Source of the DNA: Nereocystis luetkeana
Taxonomy: Eukaryota; Sar; Phaeophyceae; Laminariales; Laminariaceae
Reading direction: 5' to 3'
DNA: 64,000 nucleotides
Assembly: GCA_031213475.1 (NCBI GenBank)
Contig: JARUPZ010000024.1
Span: 186,001 to 250,000 of the forward strand
The notes under the pieces are model-generated. The model worked only from the letters and a program-made list of their open reading frames with translations, did not search any database and was not told where the DNA came from. How positions within the stretch are numbered: position 1 is the first letter of the stretch; each line of letters opens with the position of its first letter. Of the stretch, positions 11,869 to 23,636 are shown in pieces. Both the position numbers and the translations under genes were made by a program.

Positions 11869-14800
11869 ATGTTGAAGCTAAAGCCAGAATAGTTTGGAAA
11901 TATGATCTGGCATTATTTGATATCTGGATGCTGAATTTGAGGTTGGTTTTGGCAAGTGGTACTGGACTCATTACTACGGTGTGGCGATGTGGTAATCTTG
12001 CTATTCTGATTCTTCCTTGTGCTAAATAGAGCACAGGGGATATTAATGATGGTCGCTTACAACGAGCAGAGTGTATTTGTTGTGCTTGGTAACACGACGG
12101 AGATTATCCATCGTAGATTTAGGAGTTCCATGCTGCGTGGGGATTCTGGTAGCGAGATACTGGGATGTCGGGGTTTATGTGGGATGATTGTCCGTGCCCC
12201 TCGTCATGTTTGCTACTTCTTTGGTTCATGTTTGTTTTGTAGCTTAGTATGGAGTTGCTCGACGAGCGATAGTAACATAGTATACAAGAGAGTTTCGTGT
12301 ACGTCTAGGGTCACGCTCACGCGACCCCCTGACGCCTGTATGACGACCGTTCGAGAACACCCAACAGGCCCCATGAAATTCGTGGACGAAGGAAACGCTT
12401 TTCGCTTGATTCAGTATCCCGGCTAATATCTCAGCACCATTGGAAAAGAGTGCTGCTGCGGCTGCTGTCGTACCATCGTAGCAGGCCCTGAGTTAGGGCG
12501 TTTTCCATGATCTAACATGAAAAATTCAGCACGGCTTCGGACGGGAAGAAACATTATGCAGATAGATGCTATTCGGAGGCCTTCAGAGAGCCCGCCGATT
12601 CCGTGTCGAAATCCGTGATAAGTTCATCGCGCACGGTAACAACGTGACCGTCAAGCAGTGAAGAAATATCACAATTCACGCCGGAAGAAAGCAGCGTGAC
12701 GCGTCTGTTGCTGCCTTTCAAGTTTCACCGTAGATTCTTGTGTAATCTGCCTCTGGAGGATAAGTTCGGGGGTAGAATAGTAATTTGGCGAGTACCAGGT
12801 TTGAGTGACGCGAGGAATTATATGTCAGGTCGCCACCCTGCGCTACTTTGAGGAGCATGGGGAAGTAGGGCACCACGTGGATTTCACTTTGTGGGCATGG
12901 TCATCGTTTGCGATATTGTGGCTGTTGTTTCAATTGAAATCGTTCGGAGTATATGTATATACTCTACAGGGAGATTGGACCCGGTGACAGGGTTTCCTTC
13001 CGAGGACATTTCGTTGGCTGTTCTTGGGTTCAAGCTTGTCTTGCGTCCCCCTTCTGTCTCTTAACTGCCGTGACAAAACAAGGAGGCTATTCGCTGAGAT
13101 CGTTCCAGCAGCGAGGGTTATTACAAGTTGTAGAGGGTTGCGTAGTAGCAACAAAACTACCCTAAACAGCAGAGACGGTCAGCTAGTTGTGGAGCATCTA
13201 CCACACGCATGGAAAGTTAAAACGCGATCGGTAGCAACCGACACGTCCGGTAGCTCGCAGTAGCTACAAACATATATCGAACACCATAGATAGGCGGTCG
13301 GTGCGTAGTGGTGGTGTATGCGAACATCGACGGCAGAGGCTCCTACTACTTACTGCTGTCCTTTAGGCTGGATGTGAAATTTGCACTGCTTGATATATAT
13401 TGCTGACAGCACAAAACAGTTGCAACTACGGTAACAGCGTTTGTACCACCCTTCTTATTACAAAAAGCGGTACCTCCTGTACGACAACGCCCTGCGGTGA
13501 ATACATGTTTGACAGGCTGGAGCCAGTTCGCGGGATCTGCTCCAAGCGGAGGGCTACGACCTTATTAACAAGGCAGCGCAACAATCCCATTGGGCAGCAA
13601 AACCCTCCACTACTGGAACTCCCACTTGGTCTGAGCTATGGTCTGTGCATCATTTGTGGGCGGTGCCCGTACCAACAAGCACGATCGATTATTGTTGAGA
13701 CACCGGTGGCGGGGGGGATCGAGTACGTTGTCGTCTCAAAGGTTCGAGAGGAGAAACGACAGCGCGGGGAAAATTTAATACCGAAACAAATCTGAGGGCC
13801 TCACGACCACGTCGGGCAGACGACCTGTGAAATTGAAAGATCTCGAACTGGGCCTGGCCGGGAAGGGAACCTCGCAAGCGGGGTCAGGTTTGGGCCCGTG
13901 ATTTGAAAGCGGCGCTCTCGGCCCGGCCCGGCCCGGCCTGGACGTGCCCCACCCATGGAAGTTGGCCCCACCCGCAAATACCGTTGGATTCAGAATTAAA
14001 TATAGGAATAATTTGAGTTTGAAAATAACCGAAGGTGCTACCCTTATATTTATGCCGTCGGATACGTCGAACGAAAATTTCGGTAACTGATTATTAATAG
14101 ATCGGGACTGCAAGTATCCCTCGTCATGTTTCCTGTCGAGCGCATCAGCTTGAGGAAGCAGATCCTGGAATCCGTGAGCAAGACGCGAAGCAATTTCCAA
14201 CATCCTTTTTGTCTGCAAATACACAAAAACAATAAAAACAAAATACAAACGAAAGCGTGACCCGACCGACGATGTATCGCATAAAACGCCGGGCAGGGAG
14301 TGTTGGCGAAACGACGACGAGACTTGAGGTCTAGCAGAATGAAGCACCCACCAATTTGTACTGTATTGCTCCAAACGATTTTAAGTCTGACGCCCTGGTA
14401 CGATGGCTCGACGTGGAGGAAGGAATGCACAAAAAGTTGAAGAAAAAACACCGATATTTGTGCTAATAATGGTCGTAAGCTCCGAGAAATCCGGATATGT
14501 CCCGGGAGAAACATGCCTGTTGTCTCTACGCGTTCTGGACGGTTACATAAATCATCAATCATCCCGCTATTAATAGTACATCTATCTATCTGGTCCACTC
14601 AGCAATCAAGAACGCCACGAATGCTGCTGCCGCTCCTAGCGCCCTGGTTGTGGCACATACATGGTAACAACCATCCGTGTTGGTGCGTAGACCCTGACGG
14701 TTACGTAAACTGCAGATCATCTCGCTCGTACATCTGGTACACTCAACATCAAGGAACACCACGAGTACGCCTACAGCCTGCTGCCGCTTCTGAGGACCTG

Positions 14801-17800
14801 CTTGTGGCACTTGTTGACAGTCATCCGTTTTGGTGCGTGGATCAGGTAAGCTGACGGATGGTACGTCGGTATTTTACGGGCTTGAAACGTTTGGTCCGAC
14901 CTTCTTGTTGGGCGTACGAAACTTACCGACAAAGAGTCGGATACCAGTATTACGTTGGCACTGATCCATACAGGATTGTAAGGAAGGGTATCGACACCTT
15001 ACGAAACAAACACCGGTATCGTCAGCAATACGGTCGACAATATACCGGTACCCGGGATGCCTATTATCGAATTATTACAGAACTACAGCAGTTAGTTTCC
15101 GGATACCGGTATTCACTGCGTCGAAACTTACTGAATTGCCTGGTACAGGTTAGAGCTCGCACCGAACTTGCGGGTGTGCCAGGGATCGGCATGCAGTTCG
15201 TACCGAATTTTGCCGAAGTATTTGGTGGCGTAATGAGGCCGTACCGCAAAAATACCGGCGCTCCCGGTATTTCGTGACGGGTAAACCTGTACCCGTGGCA
15301 TTTTTGAGCGATCGTGTCGAGTTTACAGATCTTCCAGGTACCCGTAGCGAGTTTCAATCGAGCGTACCGAAGTGCCTACTTCGCTACAGCAGTAATGGCT
15401 GGACTTCGTGAGGGCAGCTGTGTGTGCATCATGTTGGAAAAACATACCTGGTATGTGTGGTGCGATCTCGATTCGTACCAATACGCTTTATTTTGACCAA
15501 TCCGCCAAAGGATAAAAAACATCAACAACAACAACACCAACACGAACAGGCGGTTGCGCCAACGGCAGGGTACGCTGCAGAGACACTGCCACCGTCCCAA
15601 GAAGGTAGCAAGCCACAGCACGGCTAGCAGCAGGAGCAGCAGCGGGGGCGTCTAGCGGAACCAGCAACAACAATCAACAGCCGAACAGCCAACAAAAACA
15701 AATAGACCGTGACAGCATAGACGCAGAAACAAGAATTCGAGTTAAACAAATGTGCTGGCGCCGTGTGCTTTACTCCGGCAAAGTCCATGCGTGCCATTGC
15801 GCCGGAGTGCTACGCTTTGAGTTCGGTGTATAATCCTACCTGGAACCTCGGCCCATTGACGTTACCGAACGCTCGCCGTGCTTCTGTGGCTGCCACAGTA
15901 TTGGTTAAATACGGCGGCAGAGGTAGATGCGGACCGTCGTACTCAATTCGGCAGAAGGATACAGGATACGAGTGCTTTATGACGCGCGTGTTCGATGCTT
16001 TTCAACGGCGACAAAGGTTCGCCCGGGGGTGCCCCCGGGGGCACTTGAACCTACTTCGTCCCCTTGCTGGGGAGTACATGAGGATAAAGTACTTTCAACC
16101 ATAACAAGAACGATCGACATCTTGCATCTTTATGGCGACCGTAGAATACCCCAGTAGACCTTCCGGTGGGGTGCCTCCGGCATTTTCATCATGCAGTGTG
16201 GTTGAAGAAAATTCGCCAGGCATCAACTGTGGTCGCAGCATATTCTTGGAGAGTTCACGATTATTCAGAATACGAACACGTTCGAATATCGGGCAACGAG
16301 CGATGACTTAACGGAGTTACTGCATCCGTCGCGGCAGCCGCAGATGCCGTAGGCAGTGGTCAAGTACCCGACGGCCGCCACGATCGCGCGCAAGAATCGT
16401 TCTTATCAATTGCGGGGGAACTTTGGTCAACGTGCTCCCGATTCCGAGGGAGCATCCCCCTGGGGGGTATCATGAAACAAACAATGTGCTCCCGCGGGTA
16501 TTTTCATCATCTCCCAGAATAATTCCGGGACACCACGTCTAGGATGGGGGTGTCGTAGCGCCGGCCCGGCGGCGGCTCGAACTTCAACGCTTCGTGCCCG
16601 CGACGTACTCGACTATACCCCGTCGAGCCTTTGTACTCTCGACGTTGGTTTGGTTGTGCCTTCGGTTGCTTGGAGATGCGTGCGTTGCGTCACTCCTGAA
16701 TCCTTGAAGAGTCTGCCGACCAGATACATGGGGATCGCTGTTGCTCTTTAGGTAGTTTTCTAGCGGTAGTTTGCAGAGTTATATATGTTTGCAAGTAAAA
16801 TCACAGGTGAATACCATGTGATAGCGTCATGTTGTGCTTGTATCGCGGCACTGGGATCCCTATATATATCCCGGCACCAAGGCCGTACCAGTATCGAGTT
16901 AGTACCTAACTTACCGATCGTCAGGTGCTGGCATTGAGTAGTCCCGAACCATACCGGTATATCCGGTAACGTATTTCGACAGTACCGTTGGCGAACCCAT
17001 ACCGTCAGCGTGGCGAAAGAGGTTACTTGGGCGCCAATTACTGCCGGTATCGAGTTCGAACCAAACCTGCCGAAAAAATGGGCTAGGTGTTGAGTTCGTA
17101 CGAAATTTTTGCCGGGGCGATGCGTAGGATATGGTGCGGCTGTAGCTAACACCCTCAACAAGGTTCGTCGAGGCCTTTTCTGAGCACACCCCAGGTATCA
17201 TCTGGCATGTATCCTTCACAATATATTATATCTTAGCCTTGTAATCGTACACGCATGCTACGAACACAGTCCCGCCGCGATGGCCCGTCTTGTAGCGCTT
17301 TAGATCTTCCGTCGCCCACAGGGAAAAGGGGAACTACAGGTGAGTTGTCCCGGAGTAGCTCGGTTCACGTCATGAAGGGAAGTGTGATGTACCACTTCTT
17401 CGAATAGGCTCCGCAGCCATGTGCGTCAAAGTACTCAATTCACCCCCAATGCCGCCGTATCTAACCCAGAGTTAATGCATGGCGATAGTCGGATAAAAAC
17501 TTGAACGTTTCATGGGCATGAATCAAGCAGGTCATTTTCTATCCAGCCCACAATCTATCATCCAAAAAGCCTTTTTTCTCATCAAGTATTTTTTGGTTCT
17601 TGAAACAAGCGGAATGTTTCCACTGTGGACCCCCTCTAGATCTAGGGTCGAATCGATCTTCGAGGTATTGCGTATTTCTAAAGACGTTGGTTTGAGAGAG
17701 TTAAGCCGGCGGAAAAACGCCAGCGGAAACTACTCTCGTTGTGTCGCGCATGTTCGTTCCGCAACGCTTACGTTTTATGAAAGGGGAGTCATGGCCCCAT

Positions 17801-20348
17801 TGTATAGTGGTAGTAGAGTAGGTAATAGCGACAAGTGTGTATTATTTGTATCTGTTTTGCTCGTCGTGGAGAGCCCCCGAGGCAAAAGCAAGTGCAATGC
17901 AGCATCAGTCAAACGATCATTGTTGTCGCGCGCTGCTGCTTTCCGACGGTGGTCTACGCTGATGGTCGGCAAACATAAGGGCGTGCCATGCTGACGCGCG
18001 GCGAGAAAAAGCCGTAGGTGTGGGGGCGTAAGCATAACTAGCATTGACGCTGTGGTAGGCTGCTGTGGGCGTCTGGGTGGAAGTGTGTTGTCTTTGTGGT
18101 CAATGGGAATTGGGACGGATCTCAACGTGTTGGATGTGGCTCACCCTGGTCAGTCCCGACGCCACCCTTGGCGGACCGTGGTTTTATACAACTGTTGAAC
18201 AATGGGCCTGAAGGAGCGCTCGATGGGTGGAATAGCGAAATCAACAAGTACATATGACCCCTGCTCCATTGTTGGCACGGTATACCGCGGCCAGGCTACC
18301 GCTGCCGGCCAGGTCTGGCTCTATCTAGATACCACAAGATGCGCACCCATGGTGTATCTTCGGTGCTTCTGTGCGTAAACATCCCAGCAGTGACGGCCCG
18401 CCTGTAGGAAATGCCATGCTAGAAAATCAGGCTTAAGTTGTCAGTCCGACGGGAACGGTTGTATGAAGCACAGTTCGAACCGAGCTACAAGATAACAACC
18501 AGCGAGCAACAGTGGGCGCGCACCTACGAATGAAACGAGGTCGTACCGGAGGGTGGCATGACATGTGTCCTCAATGTCACACCTGACAGCCTTCTTTTAT
18601 AAATTATGACCTTCCAAATGCCCTAACCTTCTAGCAGTCTTACCGTCGGGACAGGGGTTTTTCGAATGTCCTGATGCGGGAGTTGCACAGCATACATACG
18701 TGGCATCTCTCATGTTGCCAAACATGCGACAAAACAATAAACGCCGTTGGTCAGTGAGGCTAATTCCAAGGAGATAAACTCTTCATTTTCTAAAGGAGAT
18801 GGAGCTGTCGAGACTTTTCCATACGCACGAACAAACAACCAGAAATACTGCAAGCAGTTGAATCTGAGTTCAGACAAAAATGAAACGAACACCCCATGAA
18901 ACGCTACTGCACAGCAGGCACAGTAGGTATATTTTTTTTGTGGCTGGTGAGGGAACACAATATATCAGTTTGACGTTGGACGTGAATGTTCCGATGCATG
19001 ACCACTGCATTATAAAAACGGCAGTAGCAATAACCAGCGAGCGCGCTCGATTCGGATGGTTGCGTTCGGTCAATATATACAATTCCTATAATTGTGAACG
19101 CGAACTCGGCATTTACCTTCGCACGGCCTGCGTAGAGGCAGTCAGCGTTGGCGCGGATGGTTCAGCCCAACGCCGGGTGAAGTGCGGTCGGAGCGTCTCC
19201 CCGCCGTATGTACTACTCTGCAGCAGCTGGTTAGTCTGGGTAGGATTGAAACGCTGAGTCTAACGACAACTTGCGTTCGACCCCGCTATAAAACACAATA
19301 TTACAGACACGAACAACCAACTCCGGGTCCGGCGCGCTTGAAAAGGAATATATGAATACTGCTGTGGCTGTCACACTGATATGTGAAAATATGTTGGAGT
19401 TGGAAGGTCGGTTTCAACAAACCTCGCATTCGCATACGAATTAGTATGTAGGGATGCAAAACAATATCCCACACCATGATATATAGCTTTCATGTGATAC
19501 TGCTAAGGATGCATGTGCGTCCTTTTGATCCTAACGGAGCGTTGGAAAAGACAGGTCTACGGAACGTGCTCGCGCCTGCCCCAATCTGCCACAGAAAAGG
19601 TGCCGGACATGCTGGCAAGACGCGCACGGTACATGCACACCAAGTGCATTTCGTTCGTTTCGCGCGGGGGGAGTCCGTTGGGGTTGCCGGCACCGTGTCG
19701 CAGCAGAGTAACAACTGGTCCCTTTTGATCATAGCCCGGTGGGGTATGCCCTTGCAGTTTTACTTCATTGATGTGTCACGCCCTTTGCACTGCTACCAAT
19801 CCTCCCTCCGTTTGACCGAAACTATCCAGATGTATGGCCACTTTGGCTTCCTCCGAACGAAGAATGCACAACTGTAGGTCTTGCCAAAACATGAGAATAT
19901 GCGATCAAACTTCAAGGCGCAGATACACGCATAATCTACGACACAACAAACCAAAAACATGGAACCGTATTTACAATTCGGGGGACGCTTCGGGACAGCA
20001 GTAGTAGTACTCGATGAGAAAGCACTGCGCGCGGGGAGGTGAACACGGTGCGACGCATCACGTATCGAGACCGAGGAGAGCTCCATGTTGGCTTGGTTTG
20101 CGTACGTGGGATTGGTCGAGACCGGTAACATGGTTGGGTATCCTATCGTTGGTGCGCGCGTGTGCAGTTAGTTGAGTGCCGTATCCACCACGTGTTGTCC
20201 GAGTTGAAAACATTCTTCTATTGTACATGAAAATTTCACGTACACATTTTATTTGTTCACATGACACAATGAGCTGTGGCGTGGTTTAGCTCATTTATTT
20301 GCACGGATCACACCACCTGCTCAGCTCTCAGCCATAGGTCTGCTTGGG
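11869..20348. other. Long intergenic region without a supported gene
   Basis: Open frames are short and equally likely on both strands. The longest ATG frame (17512-17994, plus) has no domain or splice support. Two zones are dense in CCGGTA-containing palindromes (about 14870-15330 and 16860-17110) and share degenerate text such as GTTCGTACCGAATTTTGCCG. At 13885-13945 there is a GGCCC-rich run. TACCWGGTA motifs lie at 15445. A stretch at 12085-12130 resembles the 68-base repeat inside the LTR element at 42.5 kb. Nothing else is recognised. Confidence 0.5.
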
Positions 20349-20578
20349 AGGCGTTCTACGATAGAGGTTCCCCCACCTATTTCTGAGGCTCCTCACTTGA
20401 GGAGCTCCATACCTCACCCGAAAACCGACTTCAGCAAAAGTCAAGATGCATCGCGGCGAATAATCCCATGGCCCGAGTCTGCAAAACGTTTTTTTCGAAA
20501 TCAAGATTGGGGTCAAGGAACCCCTTTTTTCAGAAAAAAAAATAGCGGTAATGTGCTACCTCTATCGTGGAAGGGGTC
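20349..20578 (+). repeat. MITE family C, copy 1
   Basis: This region aligns with 49492-49740: GAGGCGTTCTACGAT at the left, CACTTGAGGAGCT and CGAAAACCRACTTC inside, and ATGTGCTACCTCTA near the right end. The left text CTACGATAGAGGT and the reverse complement of the right end, CCACGATAGAGGT, form short imperfect terminal inverted repeats. It is non-coding. A MITE is the simplest reading, but only two copies are available here. Confidence 0.6.
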
Positions 20579-21492
20579 TTGGGCTCTTCAAAATAGACTG
20601 GGGGCCTAGTTTGTCGCAACCTTTGGCCTGTCCGAAACGGCCATATGGAGGAAAATGGTGGTGAGAAGTAGATAAAGCATGCATGAACTTTAGGTGCGAG
20701 GATATCTCCCATCTAGCCCGTGGTTCAATGTTCGAAGGGAAAGACTATTTCGCACCCTGCTGCGCCACAGCATGCCGGTCCGATGACGTCGCCCACACAC
20801 AAAACGGTGTACCAGGTACGTGCTCTGCTTGGACTGTGTGCGTCTTGCCATCACGTCGTAAATTGAAGTGAAGCGGGTATTGTTTGTCTTCGCTCCCTTT
20901 TGGCTGAACAGACCGCGGAGATATCCCCCACTCTAAACTTGGTCGTTTATGTCAGGATAGAATGTTTCTCGACTTGATACAGACGGATGGGGGTAACGTA
21001 GCCAATGTCAAATGGGAAGGAGTCTTGTTTTTTTAGTGAATGCACACTTCCGGGGTACGAGGGTTTGGAGGCGTACACCGTTTCTAGACCAGCTATCTTT
21101 CCACGAGAAGAGGTACCAGCAGAGCTCCTGACACCGCCCCAATACGAAATTAGTATAGCCGAGGTTCGGCAGGATCCGTCTCGCATACCGTGTCGCTGAA
21201 TCACTCCTCGCGACGTGGTACGTCGCCTCGCTGATTGTGATCGTCCCGTCCTATCTCATGTACGCCTGTCCGCCGCGCCATCGTGTCCATTATTGATTTT
21301 CGTTATAAGCAGGCGACACATAAAGAACGACTATCATGTGAATTGGGAATTCCTCGGACGACCCTGAATTTTACGGCTACTACTCTACTACCTATATTGG
21401 CGATACTCCTGTTGCTGCTGCCGCTGCGACTGCTTCTTCTTCTGCTGTGGTGCAGGGTTATTGTTCTGTGCTGCGAGCAGCCTCCGCACATT
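20579..21492. other. Intergenic, nothing recognised
   Basis: No frame with coding character. One TACCAGGTA motif at 20810-20818. Confidence 0.5.
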
Positions 21493-21677
21493 ATGGCAAA
21501 CGATCAGGCCACCGTCGCGGAACGAGAGCTTCCTACAAAACGTGGCAGGTTCGGCGGATGCTGTAGGTATTGCTTCGCTCTTTCTGAGTGTGCACCGTTC
21601 TCCTCGTTGCAGGCCCTACAATGAAACCGGCTAAGACTTGTTGCTTGTGGACACACGACGTGCCGAGGAGGCGTTAG
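21493..21677 (+). CDS. Possible small two-exon ORF (44 codons)
   Basis: An ATG at 21493 opens a frame starting MANDQATVAERELPTKRGRF that runs into a good donor, GCT|GTAGGT, at 21563. A pyrimidine-rich acceptor, CTCCTCGTTGCAG, follows at 21612. Joining 21493-21562 with 21613-21677 is phase-consistent and gives 44 residues ending in TAG. The start and exon sound like a real N terminus, but the product is very short. It could instead be the first exon of a longer gene with another acceptor, perhaps the ankyrin gene downstream. No function can be named. Confidence 0.2.
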
Positions 21678-21911
21678 GCTCGCGGGATGATCGCAGGACG
21701 TGGCTCGCTCGCTGGTTCATTTGGAATTTGATGTGGTAGGGGTAGCCGTGCAAAACCGTCGAAGCAGTAGCAAAAACATCCCGAAAAGGACCATGGAAGG
21801 CTGTGACTATTCGTTGTTTCTTCCAGCGGAGTCTAACCAACATATTATGCGGGGTTGTGCTTGAGTAGAGATGCTTCATTTGACAACGTCTGTGCTTGTG
21901 CAGCGCGATCA

Positions 21912-23636
21912 ATGAAGCCTCTGGAACCTGTGCATCCCTTTTCTCCGACGGCCCCACGTTGTTTTACTTGGATTGCCAGGCGGTGCAACAAAGCTGCTGA
22001 TGTCGAACCTGGCATAGTGGAATGTTCACTTTATACTAACAAGGACGTCATGATGCTAGTGGCGGAACACCTACCCAAGCAGTATTTGGTTTTTGCCGGA
22101 GTATCAAAGGATTGGAAACACGCTTGGGGAAATCTTCCGAAACTCACCCAAGCCATAAGGGATGATACGTCTGCATCTCAGCTGCAGTGGAGCTTCGATT
22201 GCGGTCTGACAAAGGATTGGAAGATTTCAGAACATATTGCCGAACATTGTGACGTTGATGTTTTGCGTTGTGCGTACTATAACGGGTGTGGATTTAACGC
22301 GAACGCTTGCTTGATGGCTGCTTCTAAGGAGAAGCTCGAAATGATGCAGTGGGTTCTCGTTAAGGGATGCTCCTGCCGCCACGATGTTTGCAGTGCGGCT
22401 GCAGCGGGGGGTAGCCTCCGCATTCTTCAGTGGGCGCGCGCTACCAACTGCACCTGGGACGAAAGAACTTGCAGCTCTGCCGCCAGGTCAGGGAATCTCG
22501 ATATCCTACAATGGGCACGATCTGAAGGCTGTCCTTGGGATGCCAGCACTTGTCATCGAGCTGCTGCAGGTGGACACCTCGGCATTCTTCAGTGGGCGCA
22601 CGCTAACGGCTGCCCCCTGGACGGCACAGTTTGCAGTACGGCTGCTGGTTCAGGGCACCTCGACATCTTGCAGTGGGCCCGTTCAGAAAGCTGTCCTTGG
22701 GATGCCGACACTTGTTCCAACGCTGCCGCGGGTGGTCACTTCGGAATCCTCCAGTGGGCTCACGCCAACGGGTGTCCCTTAAAGAGCTCAACCTGCTGGG
22801 CGGCTGCTGGGTCAGGGCGCCTCGATATCTTGCAGTGGGCACGTTCACAAGGCTGTCCTTGGGATGCCCATACTTGTTCCAGAGCTGCGTTGGGTGGGCA
22901 CCTAGGAATTCTTCGGTGGGCGCGAGAAAATGGCTGCAATTGGAATGATCAGACGTGCGAGAATGCCGCCGCTGGAGGGCACATGGAGGTGCTTGTGGCG
23001 GCCCGGGGGAACGGCGCTGATTGGACCTCGCGCACCCTATACGTGGCTGCCTTGGGGGGCCACCTGGAACTGTTCAAGTGGGCGCTGGCCCAAGGGTGCC
23101 CCTGTCCGGTGGAGGCATGCGAGGCCGCTGCTCGAAACGGGCACCTGGATATACTGCAGTGGATAGTGGCGTCTGGCTGTCCTTGGTCTATTCACGCCCA
23201 AGGGGCGGCCGCTGTGCACGGACACCTCCACGTGATCAGGTGGATTCACAGTTTCGGCTTGCTCGCAGAATACTCCCTGTTATGCCGCAGAGCAGCGGCT
23301 GGAGGGCACTTAGGCGTGCTTCAGTGGGCGCGAAAACATGGATACCACTGGGATGCTGACACATGTAGTTTAGCAGCTTCGATGGGAAACATCGAGGTGC
23401 TCAAATGGGCGTGGTCCAACGGCTGCCCCTGGTGCGAACGCACATGCGCCGCTGCTGCTAGCGCCGGGCGCCTTGATATTCTCCAATGGGCACGAGCACG
23501 AAGCTGCCCCTGGGATTACAAGACGTACGAGGGCGCCAAAATGTACAGACACGAGCACGTGGAGGAGTGGACAAAGCTGTTCGGCTGTCCCGAGAAAGCA
23601 CCGAATGTGTACTACGCCAGTGATGATGTGGAGTAG
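21912..23636 (+). CDS. F-box-like / ankyrin-type repeat protein, single exon
   Basis: 574 residues from the ATG at 21912. The same frame is open further upstream but has no other good start. Residues around 55-85 (DVMMLVAEHLPKQYLVFAGV) resemble an F-box helix pair. From about residue 115 to 555 there are some 16 units of 26-27 residues with the pattern GHLxILQWARxxGCPWDxxTCxxAA. This is the tryptophan/cysteine-rich ankyrin variant common in stramenopiles and large DNA viruses. Units 4-8 alternate between two types and form a 54-residue super-repeat. Ankyrin arrays bind proteins and F-box segments recruit SCF ubiquitin ligases, so a substrate adaptor role is a reasonable inference. The C terminus is acidic (SDDVE). 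There are no introns, stops or frameshifts. Confidence 0.88.
   Translation: MKPLEPVHPFSPTAPRCFTWIARRCNKAADVEPGIVECSLYTNKDVMMLVAEHLPKQYLVFAGVSKDWKHAWGNLPKLTQAIRDDTSASQLQWSFDCGLTKDWKISEHIAEHCDVDVLRCAYYNGCGFNANACLMAASKEKLEMMQWVLVKGCSCRHDVCSAAAAGGSLRILQWARATNCTWDERTCSSAARSGNLDILQWARSEGCPWDASTCHRAAAGGHLGILQWAHANGCPLDGTVCSTAAGSGHLDILQWARSESCPWDADTCSNAAAGGHFGILQWAHANGCPLKSSTCWAAAGSGRLDILQWARSQGCPWDAHTCSRAALGGHLGILRWARENGCNWNDQTCENAAAGGHMEVLVAARGNGADWTSRTLYVAALGGHLELFKWALAQGCPCPVEACEAAARNGHLDILQWIVASGCPWSIHAQGAAAVHGHLHVIRWIHSFGLLAEYSLLCRRAAAGGHLGVLQWARKHGYHWDADTCSLAASMGNIEVLKWAWSNGCPWCERTCAAAASAGRLDILQWARARSCPWDYKTYEGAKMYRHEHVEEWTKLFGCPEKAPNVYYASDDVE
22491..22900 (+). repeat. 162-bp tandem super-repeat inside the ankyrin gene
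   Basis: The text CTGTCCTTGGGATGCC starts at 22529, 22691 and 22853, exactly 162 bases apart, and GGGMAYCTCGAYATC-like text starts at 22491, 22653 and 22815. Each unit encodes two 27-residue ankyrin-like modules. The high nucleotide similarity between units, compared with the flanking modules, points to recent in-frame duplication. Confidence 0.85.

Noticed and set aside
17790..17830. GCCCCATTGTATAGTGGT, resembling a tRNA 5' end
   Set aside because: No T-loop or matching acceptor strand downstream.
17512..17994. Plus-strand ATG frame of 160 codons
   Set aside because: Composition is unlike the three supported genes and there is no domain, repeat or splice support.
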